A stretch of DNA of 64,000 nt from Muraenolepis orangiensis (taxonomy: Eukaryota; Chordata; Actinopteri; Gadiformes; Muraenolepididae), in the NCBI GenBank assembly GCA_027704905.1, contig CM050999.1:1282094-1346093 (forward strand), read 5' to 3'. The translations under genes were made by a program, and so were the position numbers. The notes under the pieces are model-generated. The model was not told the DNA's origin. It saw only the letters and a program-made list of their open reading frames with translations, and did no database searches. This document shows positions 22,977-42,674 of this stretch, piece by piece. Position 1 is the first letter of the stretch; every line of letters begins with the position of its first letter.

Positions 22977-23260
22977 AGACATGTATGTTTGGTTAACCAC
23001 AGACACTTTCTGCAACAGCAGCTTCCTTCTTACAGTAAGTCTAACCTTAAATTGTATCGGATAACTTACATATATATGTTCAATAAACAACTGATATTAT
23101 AGGGATTCATTAAAAAGTATAATAATAATATTTTGCTTATGCACTGCTTATATGGTTGTCTCAGTGAAAATATTATGTTTTTCCGCTTTTTCTGTCTTTA
23201 GTTTTGACCTGCATGTGTTGTCGGAGAGATCTCTGAACAACACACTGAGAGAAACAAGCT

Positions 23261-29945
<6,685 letters not shown>

Positions 29946-30206
29946 ATCAGTATGATTTAGATAGTGGGTTGGCTTTGTAAGTGGGTGTACTTTAATGTGT
30001 CTCATTCATTCAGTGTAAAATGTCCAATTGTTTGTGTGTATAGGCTTCTACTTAATAATAATTAAATAATAATAATTATTATTATTATTATTATTATTAC
30101 TTGTGATGGCCCTGCTCCTGTGAGGGCAGGTCCTAAAGGCACCACCTGCTGGTTGTCTGAACGTACTGCACTTGTAAGAGCAGGTGGTTGTGAGTGGCAG
30201 TTAACA

Positions 30207-30395
30207 GGCGGCAGTATAGCTCAGGAGGTAGAACAGTTGCCTCACAACCGGAAGGTTGTTGGTTGATCCGTGGCTTCTCCTAGCAAAAAAACTGTCAAGG
30301 TGTCCTTGAGACCCTAACCCTTACTGCTCCCCAGGCGCTGTATAAATAGCTGACCGCTGCTCTTAATACTAGGATGGGTTAAATGCAGAGAAATT
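30207..30395 (+). mobile_element. tRNA-derived SINE, unit B copy
   Basis: Same element as at 9311-9500, with A-box- and B-box-like sequences and a shared insertion context. Confidence 0.75.
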
Positions 30396-32050
30396 CCTTT
30401 TGCTGTACAGCAAGTATTTGAATAATTATATAGTGGCACTACTTATTGGTTTGTATTTTAGATGACGACTCCCTCTTTATGTTAAACACGTGCTATTGCA
30501 TGCATAATATCAGATTGGCTGATAGGGTTACACCTGCTGATGCTACACACCTGGCCTCTGTCCGCAAATTCAAACTGAATGGAAGGGGTCCCTGAATCTG
30601 AAACTATTTTCTAATGGTGGGGGTCACACTTACACCTGGTGGTATACTAAAATATATAATATCAGGCCTTTAAAGGCTTGTGGCTTCCCCTCATCCTATC
30701 TTTCTCTGCTGCTGTCCAGGGATGCCTTCCAATAGTCTGTCTACAGCGGTTCCCCTCTGGCTTTCTGCTAAATCTCCAGAAGTGTTCCTTGATCTTCATT
30801 GTACTGACGTGCCGTCTTGGGCACTGAGGTTGATACATCAGTGGATCCTCATATTGGTTTCTGTTGTTCTGCTTTACACACAAACCTTATTGCTCCATGT
30901 GTACATGTCACCCTTACATCTCACGACCTGACCTGCATGCCCCATTTAGATATGTGTTGTAATCTTTTGATTTCTGTCAATAAAAACCTGATGAACTCTA
31001 CTTTACTGTTTCGTGGTCGGTTTATGGTTGCGACGGCTTGAGGTAGTCGTAACACACTCTTCAATTATACAAAGAATGGGATCTCACCAAGTTATGTTTA
31101 AGCTGTGAATGTTAAGCCACACACGGATTGTTGTTTGCTGAACCCCGAGGGGTAGTGCAGAAAGAGTCAGAGGCAAAAAGGAGTTTAGAACCCGTAGGCG
31201 TCTTTATTCAGATAAAGCTCCAAGGAATAAACTGATATGAGGTGTGAACAATCAACTATGTGTGTGTCAATTATGGAAGTAAATAATACAATGTGTAAAG
31301 AGACTTACGTGAGTGCGAAATGGAAATCCAAACAGGGGGTGTTGTATAATGTGCTGCGGGGAGAAGGCTGAAGTCCAAAATACAACACAAAAACATCCAG
31401 CGGTAAAAAAAAAAATCAAAGTAGAAAAACCCAACAAAGGAACAAACGAGAAAAATCGTCCAACGAGGAAATACCAGGAATCCACAGGAGATCAAGACAG
31501 GGTCTTCACTGGGGAACACGGAGGAGTATTGCCAGAGAGTCTCGGGTTGAACAACGGGAAAGTTCTGGCAACGAGTGACAGGGGAGCGGAGTCTAAATAA
31601 TAGGGAGCCTGATTGGGAATAGGGAACAGGTGCGCTGACGTGACTACGGTCTTCTGGGACGGAGTGTTCTGGGTGTAGTAACCCCAGGTGGCAGAGAGGG
31701 GGAGGCAGGAGTAGAGGAGAGTCCTCTAACCATAGACCATATACTGTAGAGGCAATAAGAGCTCTTAGCCTATTAGTGAAGCCCAACCATAGACCATATA
31801 CCATAGAGCCAATGAGAGCTCTTTGCCTATTGGTTGAGCCCAACAACAGACTATATAACATAAATATCTTTGGGGTCAGAAGTGAAAATGGGGTCTGGGA
31901 TCATGGACCAAAGAGTTGTTGAACCGCCGGGGAGACGATGTGAGGCCTGTGATGTCATTTCTGCCGGACGGTGACAATGGTGGAACTTAGAGACATGATG
32001 ATGATGATGTCACCTTCCTCCTGTGGCAAGCAGGGGACCTGAGGGCCACC
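30396..32050. other. Unit B spacer between receptor and iASPP remnants
   Basis: It holds the unit-conserved TTTAAAGGCTTGTGGCTTCC block, an AATAAA at 30978, and a pair of CCATAGACCATATACC(A/G)TAGAG(C/G)CAAT repeats at 31732-31860. The segment from 30810 to 31942 recurs at 14200-15282. The long minus-strand frames lack similarity to known proteins, so I call no gene. Confidence 0.6.
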
Positions 32051-32105
32051 AATGTGTGTGTGTGTGTGTGTGTGTACTCACACACATCAAATACAAAACC
32101 AAAAC

Positions 32106-32241
<136 letters not shown>

Positions 32242-32387
32242 GGATGAATAATAAGTAAGGATGAGTGGATTGTGTCCTCTCTCTCTCCAATGGTTAATCA
32301 GAGCTCGCCTGCCTCGCTCCTTGCCACTTCTCTCTTTAATAAATCATCCTTGGAGATGACAGGCCTCTGACGTCATTGCCCTCCATC

Positions 32388-32652
32388 ACCACCACCACCA
32401 CCACCACCACCACCACCACCACCACCACCACCACCACCACCACCACCAGAACCACCACTACCACCACCACAAACTCCACCACCACCAACACCTCCTCCTC
32501 CACCTCCAACACCACCTCCAGAACCTCCACCACCACCACCACCACCACCTCCACCACCAACACCTCCTCCTCCACCTCCACAACCACCACCACCACCACC
32601 ACCACCTCCACCACCAACACCTCCTCCTCCACCTCCACCACCACCACCTCCT
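32388..32652. repeat. (CCA)n/(CCT)n tract
   Basis: Expanded trinucleotide tract upstream of the iASPP remnants, with an internal higher-order unit (CCACCAACACCTCCTCCTCC) repeated about three times. Confidence 0.92.
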
Positions 32653-32750
32653 CTTAACGACCGGACACAGATACAAACACATGAACAACACACAGATACA
32701 CACTCGATACACAACACACAAACAACTCAAAGATACGCACATGAAACACA

Positions 32751-32862
32751 TTTACATTTACATTTAGGGCATTTGGCAGACGCTTTTATCCAAAGCGACT
32801 TACAAGGTGTACATTTGTTGAAGCAGACAATAGCATAACGCTGAGGTACGAGAACTTGTCAC
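32751..32862 (-). mobile_element. L2-like 3' tail replacing iASPP exons
   Basis: The (ACATTT)n head, GGGCATTTGGCAGACGCTTT and AAAGCGACTTACA form the reversed L2 3' UTR. It sits exactly where units A and C carry the WRESNLDG exon and following exons, so those were lost from unit B. Confidence 0.8.
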
Positions 32863-33065
32863 CAAAGAAGAGCATGCTGTTAAACTAAAGGACTACAAAA
32901 AATGACAACATTTCAGCTATCAAAAGAAGGCCAGTTTTAAATTTGCCAGTCACCAAATCTACCAAACACTCTTAGTATTCGTGTGCAAACTGTGTGTTCC
33001 TCCTCCTCTGACCCCTGGTTATCAGGTATGTTTGAGTGAAGACGTGAGGTATTTTGTCCCTGCAG

Positions 33066-34965
33066 AGCTACCATTCCATCCTGCGACGCACTAAGAAGCA
33101 GCAGAAGTCTGTGGGGCGGCATGCTCGCCTCAACCCCCTGGTCCTGCTGCTGGACGGGGCGCTGGTCAGGGAGCTGGAGACCATCCAGAGGGCTGTGCAG
33201 GAAGTAGGGTGTGTGTGTGTGTGTTTATGTGTGTATGTGTGTGTGTGATCCCCATGTTCACAGCCTGAGCTAAGATGCTAAACCCTACCTGCTCCTTAAT
33301 GACCCCTAACCCTTACCTGCTCCTTAATGACCCCTAACCCCTACCTGCTCATTAATGACCCCTAACCCCTACCAGCTCCTTAACGTTATGGATCTGAACT
33401 CACTAAGTCACTCTGAATAAAAGCCCCTGCTAAATGACTAGATGAATAGAACAGAATAGATGACCATAAGACCAATGAACATCATATCACTATCAGTGTT
33501 TATGAAGAGACATCAAAGACCTTCTCCTCTCTAGATGACTGATCCAAACCAGCAACCAACAACGAGGGCATCACGGTGCTCCACAACGCCATCTGTGGAG
33601 GTCACTACAACGTTGTGGACTTCCTGGTCCGCATCGAAGCCAACGTCAGCGCCCCGGACAGCCATGGCTGGTAAATAACCTGTCCTGCATCCTGGCAATG
33701 CTGTCGCTATAGCGACAACACTGTCACCACACAACACTAAGCAACAACACTGTCACCACACTAACAACATCTCACCACACTAGCAACAACACTGTCACCA
33801 CACTAGCACACCACACTAGCAACCGCATGCCTACAGCACCAATACTGTCACTATAGCAACAGTCCCCCCCCTCCCAGTCAGGCTGTAACCCCGGGTCTCC
33901 GTCCCCCCCAGGACCCCACTGTACTGCTTGGCCTCCTGTAACGACCGGCCCCTGTGTGAGTTCCTGGTCCGCAATGGGGCCGCCGTCATGGCCGTCACTG
34001 AGAGTGATGGGACCAGTGCCGCACAGAAGTGTGACCCCTACGCCCCGGGTTACGAGGAGTGTGAGAACTTCCTGAGAGGTGAGGAGGAGAAAGAGCAGGA
34101 GTAGGAGAAGGAGAAGGAGGAGAAGGAGGAGGAGGAGGACACATACTTGCACACATATTTGTACACAAATACACACACACACACACACACACACACATGC
34201 GCACTCACATACACATTGAAACGCTTGCCCCTAAAAATAACAATGCAAATCATCATCCAGCACTCACACTATTCCTCTTCATGCCTCTGAACTGAGAGAA
34301 AGAGAGAGAGACAAAACGAGCCTTCACCCTGAACCCTGTAGCAGAAGAAGCATTAGCTCACCCCTGACCCCCCCCCCCCCCCAGGTGTGGAGGAGGCAAT
34401 GGGTGCCGATAACAGCGGGGTGATCTACGCCCTGTGGAGCTACCCGGCGCAGGCGGCGACGAGCTGAGCTTCGGAGGGGACATGGTGACCATCCTGCAGA
34501 GGCCCGACGGTGTAGACTGGTGGTGGGCCTCGCTCTGCAGCCGCGAGGGCTTCGTGCCGAACAACTACTTCGGGGTACCAATTATTATTGCTTTGATTTT
34601 ATGATTATTTGTATTTTTAAATTTTATTCTGGATGATATTTGGGTGTTTCTGTGTATGCTTATGGATGGTGGAAGGGATAAATGGAGATACGGTCCTATT
34701 CAAAGCGAGACTACATTGGTGCTGAACAAGATTGTAGTTGCTACAAATATGAGGTGAAAATTGTGGGCTTTGGGTTATAGAATAAAATAATGATATGGTC
34801 AGGTTTCGGGTTATGAGAGCAATATTTTCTCCCTTTTAGTTGTTGGTTAGTAAGCAGCTGAGATACAATGTGCTGAAGGCCTAACTCCTTAAATTCATGC
34901 AGGAATGTTTTGTCTGTCGGTTCCTGCGGCTGTTCCCAAAGGTCCGTCCCACGTCTCTGTGTTGA
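33066..34965 (+). pseudogene. ppp1r13l: ppp1r13l (iASPP)-like pseudogene, copy B
   Basis: This copy keeps the ankyrin-SH3 end. Exon 33066-33203 encodes LNPLVLLLDGALVRELETI. Exon 33535-33670 encodes NEGITVLHNAICGGHYNVVD and ends SHGW, but its first part is out of frame by one base with the rest. Exon 33912-34078 encodes TPLYCLASCNDRPLCEF through KCDPYAPGYEECENFL. SH3 exon 34385-34574 starts in frame (VIYALWSYPAQAA), then small deletions cause a TGA at 34465-34467 before DWWWASLCSREGFVP. The last exon (LFPKV, 34930-34965) has lost its acceptor AG (GCGG, where copy C has GCAG). The upstream exons are missing. It is the best-preserved ankyrin region of the three copies but cannot encode iASPP. 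Confidence 0.88.
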
Positions 34966-35811
34966 TGGGCTGGTGGATCAGAGGTCGATGTTGTCTCGTC
35001 TACACCATGTCCCTCCACCAGGGGGAGCCGGGGAGGCCTGGCCTTTACCAGTAGACAGGAGGACACGAGGACGAGCTGGAAGGGACTTCAACTGATATGC
35101 ATCTAGATCAAAATCGCTACAACTGTGAAAAGTACAAGAAGAGTTTGGCGTTTCGTTGAAAGCAAATGGAGGTGGAAAAAGAGTGTTTAAAACTAAAGTT
35201 TGAATCCTCACCAGGTGTCCGTGGGAACTGTAAGAAACTTGAACGTGTCCGTTGTTGTTTGGATTGGAGATATTTTCCCCCCGCCAGACAGGCTGGATCT
35301 GTTTCGGACCCGTCGTGGTACGCCTGTGATGGAAGGGTGTTGCTTCAATTTAGGGATGCATGAAATACCCCAAAATAATAATCTAATACACGGCCCAAAT
35401 CTCAGAGGCCCACAGCGGAGCTCGGCTGGTCACGGCTGAGTTTTGAACCTGCTTTTTCCTGTCCAGAGCGAGCAGGGTACACAGCGGCCTACACAGTGAG
35501 TTTAATGTTGAAGTGTGACGTATCCAGTCAAACGTATTAGGCTATAGATTAGGGCAGGACATGGTAGCCTACGCATGTTAATTCACTAAATATTGTGTAG
35601 TTTATATTTATATTTTATATAGCAGGGTACTGATACATTATTCACCTAGCGGCCATATTGGATAGTTATTTGTTAACCATGACAACTCAATCCATTTATA
35701 TTTAGTTCTGAATGCTCCCCACCAGGTAACATTTACAATGTGTTTCCATTGAGTTGTTAACAATTCTCGACTCTTTTCACTGTGTTGTCACTCTTGGTGA
35801 AAGTGATACCT
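34966..35811. other. Unit tail after iASPP copy B
   Basis: Conserved with 59062-59725, except for about 180 bases (near 35175-35355) present here and absent from unit C. Possible iASPP 3' UTR and intergenic sequence. No gene was seen. Confidence 0.5.
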
Positions 35812-36215
35812 GCCACGCTGGACCCATGGAAATTTGCATGAACTGTATTAACTTTTACCGTCAGGCAGGCGATACCGCAGTATCAAGTTCCGTACAAATA
35901 GACTCAGAGATAGCTTCCACAGTCAGGCCATCAGGCTGCTGAACAAGGGCGTATAGCATATAACAATGTAGATTTTATTACATTGATTTATATATACATA
36001 TTGCTATTTTTCTGTGCCGATATATTGCATTTTATAAATTGCATTTTTATTTTTATTTTTTAACTGTATTCTATTCTATTTTATTGTATTTTTATTCTTT
36101 TTTTATCTAATTTTTATAACTGCTGTCTGTCGTCGGGTATTGCACATAAGATTTTCACACCACTGCTTTATTCTTGTACGTGTAAACTGTGAATTGACAA
36201 TAAACTTGACTTGAC
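35812..36215 (+). mobile_element. 5'-truncated LINE 3' end (Rex1-like)
   Basis: An insertion relative to unit C (site near 59728). It carries the C-terminal coding region with frame breaks, a T-rich 3' UTR and a tail of AATAAACTTGACTTGAC, as in the reversed copy at 19013-19395. Confidence 0.75.
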
Positions 36216-36821
36216 TAAATGTACAGCAGTGATCCAAGCCCTCTCTTGTCCTCAGTTTATGATGTGTTTATGTGTTCTGAATCATGTGTATTTTGATGTC
36301 TCGTAGTTTTTTACCAGGACAGTAATCCTCAGTATCCTGTTTTGTTTTGTTCTCTATTGAGGGTTAATGTATTTTAGTAAATGTTTGATAATAAACATTA
36401 CGAATACAATCGAAATGTATGTCATTAATGAAGATAACAACTTTCACAACTAAGGGGCTTAGTTAAATTATGTTAATTAGTTAAATTAAATATAATGAAT
36501 TAATTATTATTAGTTAGATTAGTTATTACATTTTGTTGTGCGTAATCAAACTAATATATATGCGTATATATGCGTACATATATATGTATATGTACATGGT
36601 ATAAATATTTTTTATCCACAGGACACTTTAACCACTGGGATTGTTTCATGTAAAAAATATTTAAATCATTTATGTAGAATGTGTTATTACTGCAAACATG
36701 ATTAATGTTATTTTAAATAACTCAAGCCTTATTTATCTGTTGAAAATCTATGTGGTGCTTTTAAGAAGAGGAGAGCTTGTTTTCTTTGTTAGAGGCTTAC
36801 AAGCAGAGACCAGATCCAATT
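36216..36821. other. Unit tail, AT-rich
   Basis: Matches 59728-60310 of unit C. No coding or RNA signal was seen. Confidence 0.55.
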
Positions 36822-37314
36822 AGTTGTTAGTTAGTCTACCCGTGTGTGCAGCCATCATTTCATCTCAGGTAATCTATATTTTTTGTTCTTATAAAATATT
36901 AAACAATTCAATTTGGCGATGATGAGTGTTTAACTCAGCGGTTTCCTGCGTAAGACACATTATACTTGTTTTATATACACTTATATACTGTTATACTTGT
37001 TTAGCCGTCCGGCGGATTTATTTAGTTGTCTCACATGAACTTGCCCATGAACAGACACACTGAGGCGCGCAAGCCTCACACGCTCTTCGTGACTCAGGTG
37101 ACTCAGAGTACGTGCTCTGCGTAGTGACGTCACCTTCTTAACAACATATCAACATATTACCGTAAGAACAGGTAACCGTAGTATACACAGTATCAGCAGT
37201 AGATAAGTACATACATTTTACAACGTAAATGTAAATACCCCCACTCAATCTTCTTCTACTGTGTTCTCCACATCAAAAACAACAAAAAAATAACACTTTT
37301 TCCCTTATGCCTAT
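36822..37314 (-). mobile_element. Possible copia LTR
   Basis: The unit sequence shared with 60300 stops at about 36820. The following segment contains ATGAGTGTTTAACTCAGCGG, which recurs at 41401-41420 at the other end of the copia element, as expected for a terminal repeat. The second copy is only partly preserved, so the boundaries are tentative. Confidence 0.4.
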
Positions 37315-38306
37315 ACCCTTTACATTTACATTTACATTTAGGGCATTTGGCAGACGCTTTTATCCAAAGCGACTTACAGGTGTAAGTCATTACACCTGTA
37401 ATGACTTACAGGTGTTGACTTACTTTGTTGAAGTAGACAATAGCATAACACTGAGGTACGCGAACATAAAAAAAGAGCAGTTCACAAGCATTCATATTAA
37501 CAAGATGAATAACACAATTTGGTACTGCCAGGTCACCTGCTTAAGTAGCTGTGATAAGAGCGTGTTATCAACATTAAGGATATACACTTGCTAGAATATC
37601 CAACATGCTAAGAGCTATTAATGTCAGGACTTAAGCAAGTTAGGGGTTCACAAAGGTGAAGGAGGGTTCATGGAGAGTCTAGGTGGACTCTGAACAGGTG
37701 GGTCTTGAGTCTCTTGCGGATGCTGGCGAGGGACTCTGCCGTCCTGACATGAGACGGGAGTTAATTCCACCACTGTGGAGCCAGAGCCGTGAAGAGCTGG
37801 GTCTTGGAAGGAGTGATGCTTGGTTGTCAGCAGTGAAGGTCGAACAAGTCGCCTGGCAGATGTTTAGCGGAGCGCTCCGGCTGGGATGTAGGGCTTGACC
37901 AACGCCTGGAGGTAGGCTGGGGCAGTTCCATTGACTGCCCTAAAGGTCAGCACCAGAGTCTTGAACTTGATGCGAGCATTTACCGGAAGCCAGTGGAGAT
38001 CGCGGAAGAAAGGGGTCACGTGGGAGAATTTTGATAGGTTGAATACCAGGCGTGCTGCTGCGTTCTGGATGCGTTGGAGGGGCTTGATTGAAGAGGCGGG
38101 GAGTCCCGCCAGGAGAGAGTTGCAGTAGTCGAGGCAGGTGATGACGAGCGCTTGGACCAGGATCTGCGCCACTTCACGTGTGAGGAAGGGCCGGATCCTG
38201 CGGATGTTGTAGAGGGCAATTCTGCAAGTTCGGGCCACCGCGGTGACGTTGGCATTGCAGGACAGCTGGTCATCTACCACCACACCAAGGTCTCCTTTAA
38301 GTACCA
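37315..38306 (-). mobile_element. L2-like LINE inserted in copia
   Basis: The minus-strand frame 37864-38307 encodes the RT C-terminus: DDQLSCNANVTAVARTCR, DYCNSLLAGLP, QNAAARLVFN and LTFRAVNGTAPAYLQALVK. The L2 3' UTR with (TTTACA)n is at 37315-37400. It lies between the putative copia LTR and the copia RNase H end, so it inserted after the copia element. Confidence 0.87.
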
Positions 38307-41300
38307 AACATATCTCTGGAAAATGTCTGTAACTTGAACTTGGTTACAGGTTTTGTTAACATATCTGCAACATCACTTTTCCTCCCTTCACAATTTCCCT
38401 TATGAAATTATACATTATGTCAATGTGCTTGCATTTCTGCCTGCTCTTCTTTGCTAGGGCTATGGTACCCTGATTATCCTCATACACTTTTGTCTGTGCA
38501 TAGTACATGCACAGTATACAATGTCTCTGGCTTCAGCCAGAGACATGTATTCTGCTTCACATGTGCAAAGAGCCACTGTTGGTTGTTTTCTTGACTTCCA
38601 CGAGATCAAAGAACTGCTCTCACTTAGACTGACACAGTACACTGTTGTGCTGCGCCTGTCTGTCACGTCAGCAGCCCAATCAGCATCTGTGTATACGCGT
38701 AGGCCTAGCTTATCTTTGTCACTTCTCCTGCAGCATAACTCTTTTTCTGTTGTCCCTTTTAGGTATCTGAGTACATGTTTTACTGTGAGCCAGTGTTCCT
38801 CTGTTGGCTCAGCGAAGTATTGAGACAGCTTACTCACTACCAAGCCCAAATCAGGTCTAGTGCAAGTGGATAAATAGATCAAGATCCCTACTGCCTCCCT
38901 GTACATTTTGGGTTCTTTAATTTTTACAGCATTTTCAGTGAACTCTAGCTTTTGCTCACAGGGGGTTTCTCTTGGTTTGCAGTCTTGCATGTCAAACATC
39001 TGTAGTATTTAGTTTACATACCTTCCCTGTGTCATTTTTATACAACCTTCTGTCTGATCAAAGTCAATAGCCAGGAAGTATTTCAGTTTGCCTAAGTCTT
39101 TCATTTTAAACTTAGCAGTTAGCATTATTTTGATATCTTTCAGTGCTTTCTCATTACTGGCTGCAATTATCAGATTGTCAACCAATTGATTATGATGACC
39201 TTTTCACTATGTTTCTCTTTTGAATACACACAGTGGTCAGCAGGATTTTGCACAAAATCCTCCTCACTGAAGTGTGTATGTAACATTGTGTTCCACATCC
39301 TGCCTGACTGCTTCAAACCACACAATCATTTATGTAGCTTACAAACTACATGTTCACCTGTATTTGTCTTCTTCTCATAACCTACTGGTTGCTCTACATA
39401 TATTTCACAGTCTATCGGTGCATGCAGAGCTGTCTTGACGTCCATTTGGTGTAGAATTAGATTCTCTTGTACCACTTTTTGCCTTAGCTGTCTTAGTCAT
39501 ACATTTTACCAACCTGTGTTTCTTAACCTTCTCTTCGTTTGGGTAGTACACTAAGTAAGCTGGGCTTTTTTTGTCATAGCCTACAAAAACATCTTGGTCA
39601 CAGCTAGAGTCAATCTTCCCCTTTTCTTTTCTGTATGTGAAGCACTCAGATCCAAACTTCTGCATTTTGGACACATTTGGCTTCCTGTCAGTTAACATTT
39701 AGTATGGTGTCTGTTTTGTGCGTCTGCTTTAGCACCTATTCCTTACATGGGCTGTTGTCTGGACTGCATGATTCCACAGCCTATTAGGTAACTGGCTTTC
39801 TAACACCTGCCCATTTCAAAGTGTTCGCCAGCCTCTTTCTGCCATTCCATTTTGGTGATCCGTATAAGGCGCAGATGTTTTGTGTCTAATCCTGTTCTTG
39901 TTTAACAGTGCCTGCAAACCCTTGCTTGTAAACACTATGTCTGCTAGGAACATTTCAGTAGCTTTTGTTGTGTCACTTTTGGATTTAAGGAAATATACGA
40001 ATACAGCACTAGAGTAATCGTCTGTGCATATCTATGTCCCTCTATGGACTTGGTTTGCATAGGACCGGCTAGGTCTGTAGGGGCTTCTCTGCTCTCCTAT
40101 CTGAGTCTCTGTTTCTGGTGTGGATAAACGTGCCTTGTGTACATGTTTCAAATAACTGGACTGGTCTGATGGCCCTGCCTTTTATTTCCATGCCTTCTAC
40201 TACTTCTTGTAATTGTTGTACTTCGTAATTTAAATGACCCAAAAATTGTTAGAAATTGTATAAGGTAAAACAATTTGTAATACTCATGGATGTCAAACAT
40301 TGTACCGTCTCGGCTTGTCATGACCCTTTCTCCTTTCCTAAAGATGACGGTGGCTGTTTTGTCTGTTGCTGTTGCAACTGAGAAGATGTCTTGGGGGTAT
40401 GAAGGCATATACAACGCTCCACGTAGCATTGCGCTGACTTGTTGTCCAGTTTCGTCGAACAAGAACACAATCGTATCTCCCCTTCGCTGTGCGACTCCAC
40501 TGCATTTGGTCCCGTCTGCCAGCTCCACTGAATGCGCACCGGGCTGGAATGTGTCGTCGAAGCTCTTGAATTTCCTGATGTCATTGATGATGTGGGATGT
40601 GGCCCCCGCATCCACCATGAGGCCTCTAGTCTGGACGTTGTCCGGTGGCTTCCATGGTCGGCTCTCCACGTTACTTGCTTTGAAGAGAAAATCTGTCTTT
40701 TTTCCAGTACACCATCCTGTATATCTTTCCGTCTGCACGTAGAGTCCTGGTGTGTGTTGCTCTTGCAGTTTTTACACCATGTCTTTCGTCGACATGCTTT
40801 TGCCCTGTGACCTTTTGTGCCGACACACCATGGGGGTCCTCGCTTCTTAGGTCATTAGCATTTGTCTTGCCGGGTCCCTGGCCTGGTCTCGCATACATTT
40901 TCATTACGTTGTCTGACGACTCCGCTGCATTCATCTTGTCAGCCTGTTCATAGTTTTGCAGTCTTCTCTTAAAGTCTATGAACGTTACTTGATGTTCCTT
41001 CTGGGTTACATGTAGGGCTAGCAGCTTAAAGGAGTCCGGTAGCCTGTTTAGAATCATAACCTCTGATGCTTCGTACATGACCAGTGACAAACTCTTGTCG
41101 TCTATGACGTAACATCTGCCTTGTTCTTCGTGTCTGCCGCCAACTCCTCTGCGCTAATTTTTAGCTTTAAAGTGTGTAGGTGCCCCAGAAACCTTGTCTC
41201 CCAGAGTCCATACTTTCTTTCATCTCTGTCGAATATAAGCTGAAACCACATACCACTCGTTGCACATGTTGCTAACACGATCTCGTGGCTGCTAGCTAAA

Positions 41301-41400
41301 CTTGACTTGCTAAGATAACATTTTTGTTAACTTTTCGTTTCGGCGTGCTATTTGCCTCACACAAACTTCTTCTTCGTATTTTTGTCTGGGCCCATAACCT
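38307..41400 (-). mobile_element. Ty1/copia element (gag-PR-IN-RT-RH), decayed
   Basis: From right to left on the minus strand: gag (about 40671-41090), protease with DAGATSH (near 40600), integrase C-terminal region with FVGYDKKSPAYLVYYPNE (39405-39698), and a broken RT in which GLK and YFLAIDFDQ-like motifs remain. RNase H with YTDADWAAD and CEAEYMSLAEA (38460-38999) completes the set. Most of the integrase core is deleted near 39940, and several frames are broken. The order gag-PR-IN-RT-RH identifies Ty1/copia. It is the sister of the fragment at 17698-18925. Confidence 0.9.
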
Positions 41401-41434
41401 GATGAGTGTTTAACTCAGCGGTTTCCTGTGTAAG

Positions 41435-41436
<2 letters not shown>

Positions 41437-41467
<31 letters not shown>
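41437..41467. repeat. (CA)n microsatellite
   Basis: Short CA run at the copia right edge. Confidence 0.9.
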
Positions 41468-41470
<3 letters not shown>

Positions 41471-41589
41471 GTAGTCTCTATAGGCACCCTACGCCTAGTG
41501 CACAATATTGACCAAATATGGTATTGTGGTATTGTTCACGAATATTTGGATGTCGATATTATTACCATATTCTTAAACATGTGTAAATA

Positions 41590-41892
41590 CACAAGTTATG
41601 AGGAACAAACACATCCAAATATATTCATAACGTATCTCAACACTGGTTGTGAGCTGGTACACAGATATGTTCTGGCCAGCTTTCTCAAAGTGGGGCATTG
41701 GCATGTATTTCAATGTTTAGGGTAAATATGCCAAAGAGCTCTTCTTACTAATACTCAGGGCAAGATTCAGGTAACAGACTCCAGTTATGATTACTTTGCC
41801 TGCTGTTCAACAATGACTTCTATTCCTCAAATGGTTTTGATAAACACATATCCATGAATGGGTTCCACTGCTTGCTCTCAGTGGGTTATGAT
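41590..41892 (+). repeat. Unit 5' block, interrupted copy
   Basis: Contains AACAAACACATCCAAATA, GATATGTTCTGGCCAGCTT and AATATGCCAAAGAGCTCT, also found at 44215-44500 and 60366-60650. It ends in a degenerate 38-bp-repeat copy that is cut off by LINE sequence at about 41893. Confidence 0.8.
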
Positions 41893-42674
41893 CCATGCTT
41901 CAAAGAGACAACCATTGTGCCGTTACTCAAAAATACCAAAGTAACAAGCCTCAATGACTATCACCGGGACACCGGTAGAAGTCGTCAGCTGCTTCCGTTT
42001 CCTAGGGCAACAGATTTCTGTCAACCTGGCGTGGGCCCGCAACACGGAGGTCATGCTGAGGAAGGCACCCCAATGCATCTATACCTTGTGGTGCCTCAGG
42101 AAAAGCGGAATAGGACAACGGTGGCTAGAGAACTTTTACTGTGGCACTGTAGAGAGCGTCCTGACGAGTGGCGTCACTGTGTGGTACAGCAACACCACTG
42201 CACAAAACAAGAAAGCCAGCCAGAGGGTTGTGAGGACAGCAGAAAAGACCATCAGGAGGAGATCTTTAGGACCAGAAGTCGGAAGAAGGCCATCTCCATC
42301 ACTAAGGACTGCAACCACCGTCTGGTCGCCGTTTTCGCAGCATCCATACAAGGACTACCAGGTTCAAGGATAGTTTTTATCCACAGGCAGTGCACCTACT
42401 GAAATGCTAGGAGTGCTGCCACTATCATACCATTGTCATTAACATTACACTATCAAACTTTGCTGGACTTTCTGGACTCATTACAGTTACTGCACTCTTC
42501 TGCACTGTAATGCACTGTATTCATGATGCTACTACTGGCACTTATTTATAATATTATTGCACAATTCAACATGTACATATGATCCATCAGTAACTTTATT
42601 GTTTTTCTTATGTTCTTATTCTTATGCATTTTTATTGTGAATAGTATTTTTATAGTATTGTTTTAGAAATTCAT
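41893..42674 (+). mobile_element. LINE with internal RT deletion
   Basis: The frame starts in RT fingers (FKETTIVPLLKNTKVTSLND) and jumps at about 41962 to the thumb and C-terminus (VEVVSCFRFLGQQI, VTVWYSN, QRVVRTAEKTI), so the catalytic palm is missing. A 3' UTR follows to about 42674, ending in TGAATGAATGAATG. Confidence 0.82.

Noticed and set aside
36540..36620. (TA)-rich stretch as a possible origin or matrix site
   Set aside because: Simple TATATATGCG variation in an AT-rich tail, with no supporting motif.
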